DNA of 26,051 bases from a virus, in the IMG/VR virus record IMGVR_UViG_3300042508_000666, positions 1 to 26,051 of that record; one strand, written 5' to 3'. This document shows, piece by piece, positions 25,944 through 26,051 of the stretch (its first letter is position 1; every line of letters begins with the position of its first letter). Position numbers and translations under genes: made by a program. The notes beneath the pieces were generated by a model. That model did not search any database, was not told the DNA's origin, and was given only the letters and a program-made list of their open reading frames with translations.

Positions 25944-26051
25944 ATGAATAAATTCCTCTCGCACTTAAAACAACCGTCCACATTTCGCGGTTTGGCCGTG
26001 CTCGGCGGCCTCGCTGGTTTGAGCCTTTCGCCCCAGCCTTGGGAAGCCATC
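25944..26051 (+). CDS. membrane protein, 3' partial (runs off the right edge)
   Basis: 36 codons are seen from ATG 25944 to the window end. The leader is a long C-run without ribosome site. The start MNKFLSHLKQPSTFRGLAVLGGLAGLSLSPQPWEAI has a short basic beginning and a hydrophobic segment (about 14-31), so at least one membrane helix is expected. It may form a holin or antiholin pair with the preceding gene. Length and end are unknown. Confidence 0.68.
   Translation, partial: MNKFLSHLKQPSTFRGLAVLGGLAGLSLSPQPWEAI

Overview
The window is a 26-kb piece of a temperate, probably short-tailed, tailed-phage genome. It is compact, moderately high in GC, and strongly rightward-transcribed apart from a leftward lysogeny block at 899-3168. 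The host is not proven. A lipobox-bearing lipoprotein points to a Gram-negative (diderm) host. Many late genes start without a recognisable Shine-Dalgarno sequence and have A- or C-rich leaders, which would fit the Verrucomicrobiota, Planctomycetota or Bacteroidota rather than an enterobacterial host; this is inference only.

Layout. (i) 1-850: the end of a large protein entering from the left edge, a small overlapping gene, and an intrinsic terminator. (ii) 899-3168, leftward: a tyrosine integrase, an attP-like site that carries the 3' half of a tRNA-Thr(CGT) gene flanked by TGTTGCCAC arm repeats, then a lipoprotein, a two-helix membrane protein and a ribbon-helix-helix regulator. (iii) 3169-3346: a divergent control region with GATATGATC half-sites, including a perfect 18-bp palindrome. 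(iv) 3347-4779, rightward: a second small RHH protein, an excisionase-like HTH protein and a chain of tiny ORFs joined by ATGA overlaps. (v) 4784-11394: recombination and replication genes, namely a Sak4-like ATPase, a Cas4/AddB-like PD-(D/E)XK nuclease with an apparent 4-Cys cluster, an SSB-like protein ending in DDIPF, a RuvC-like resolvase, a C5-cytosine methyltransferase and a RepA/DnaB-like helicase-loader ATPase. (vi) 11409-11584: an iteron-like cluster (CCTCCGCAAAA), a candidate replication origin. (vii) 11592-15537: a probable small terminase, small ORFs, the large terminase and a small HTH protein, closed by a strong terminator. (viii) 15819-21343: scaffold, SU10-type major capsid protein, a large bipartite hairpin, portal and neck protein. 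(ix) 21384-26051: tail fibre/spike genes and holin-like membrane proteins, the last running off the right edge.

The most unusual feature is at 8247-9886. Two open frames of about 540 codons lie on the same strand, start 2 nt apart (ATG at 8247, GTG at 8249) and overlap almost completely. One is a canonical cytosine-C5 methyltransferase (PCQPFS, ENV, QRKR and GNGVVP motifs). The other encodes a protein with eight W-x-[TS]-P units. Each unit lies on the same DNA as a degenerate LADA/VANS/LGNT-like unit of the methyltransferase frame, so the repeat family is read in two frames in constant register.

How it works together (inference): the divergent RHH proteins and the GATATGATC operators probably set the lysis-lysogeny choice. 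The integrase acts at attP and the HTH protein may be the excisionase. The ATPase, nuclease, SSB and resolvase form a recombination set, and the helicase-like protein may act at the adjacent iterons. The late genes then build an SU10-like head. Phage genes flank an attP rather than an attL/attR, so the source is likely a free or circularised phage genome whose left and right edges are continuous.
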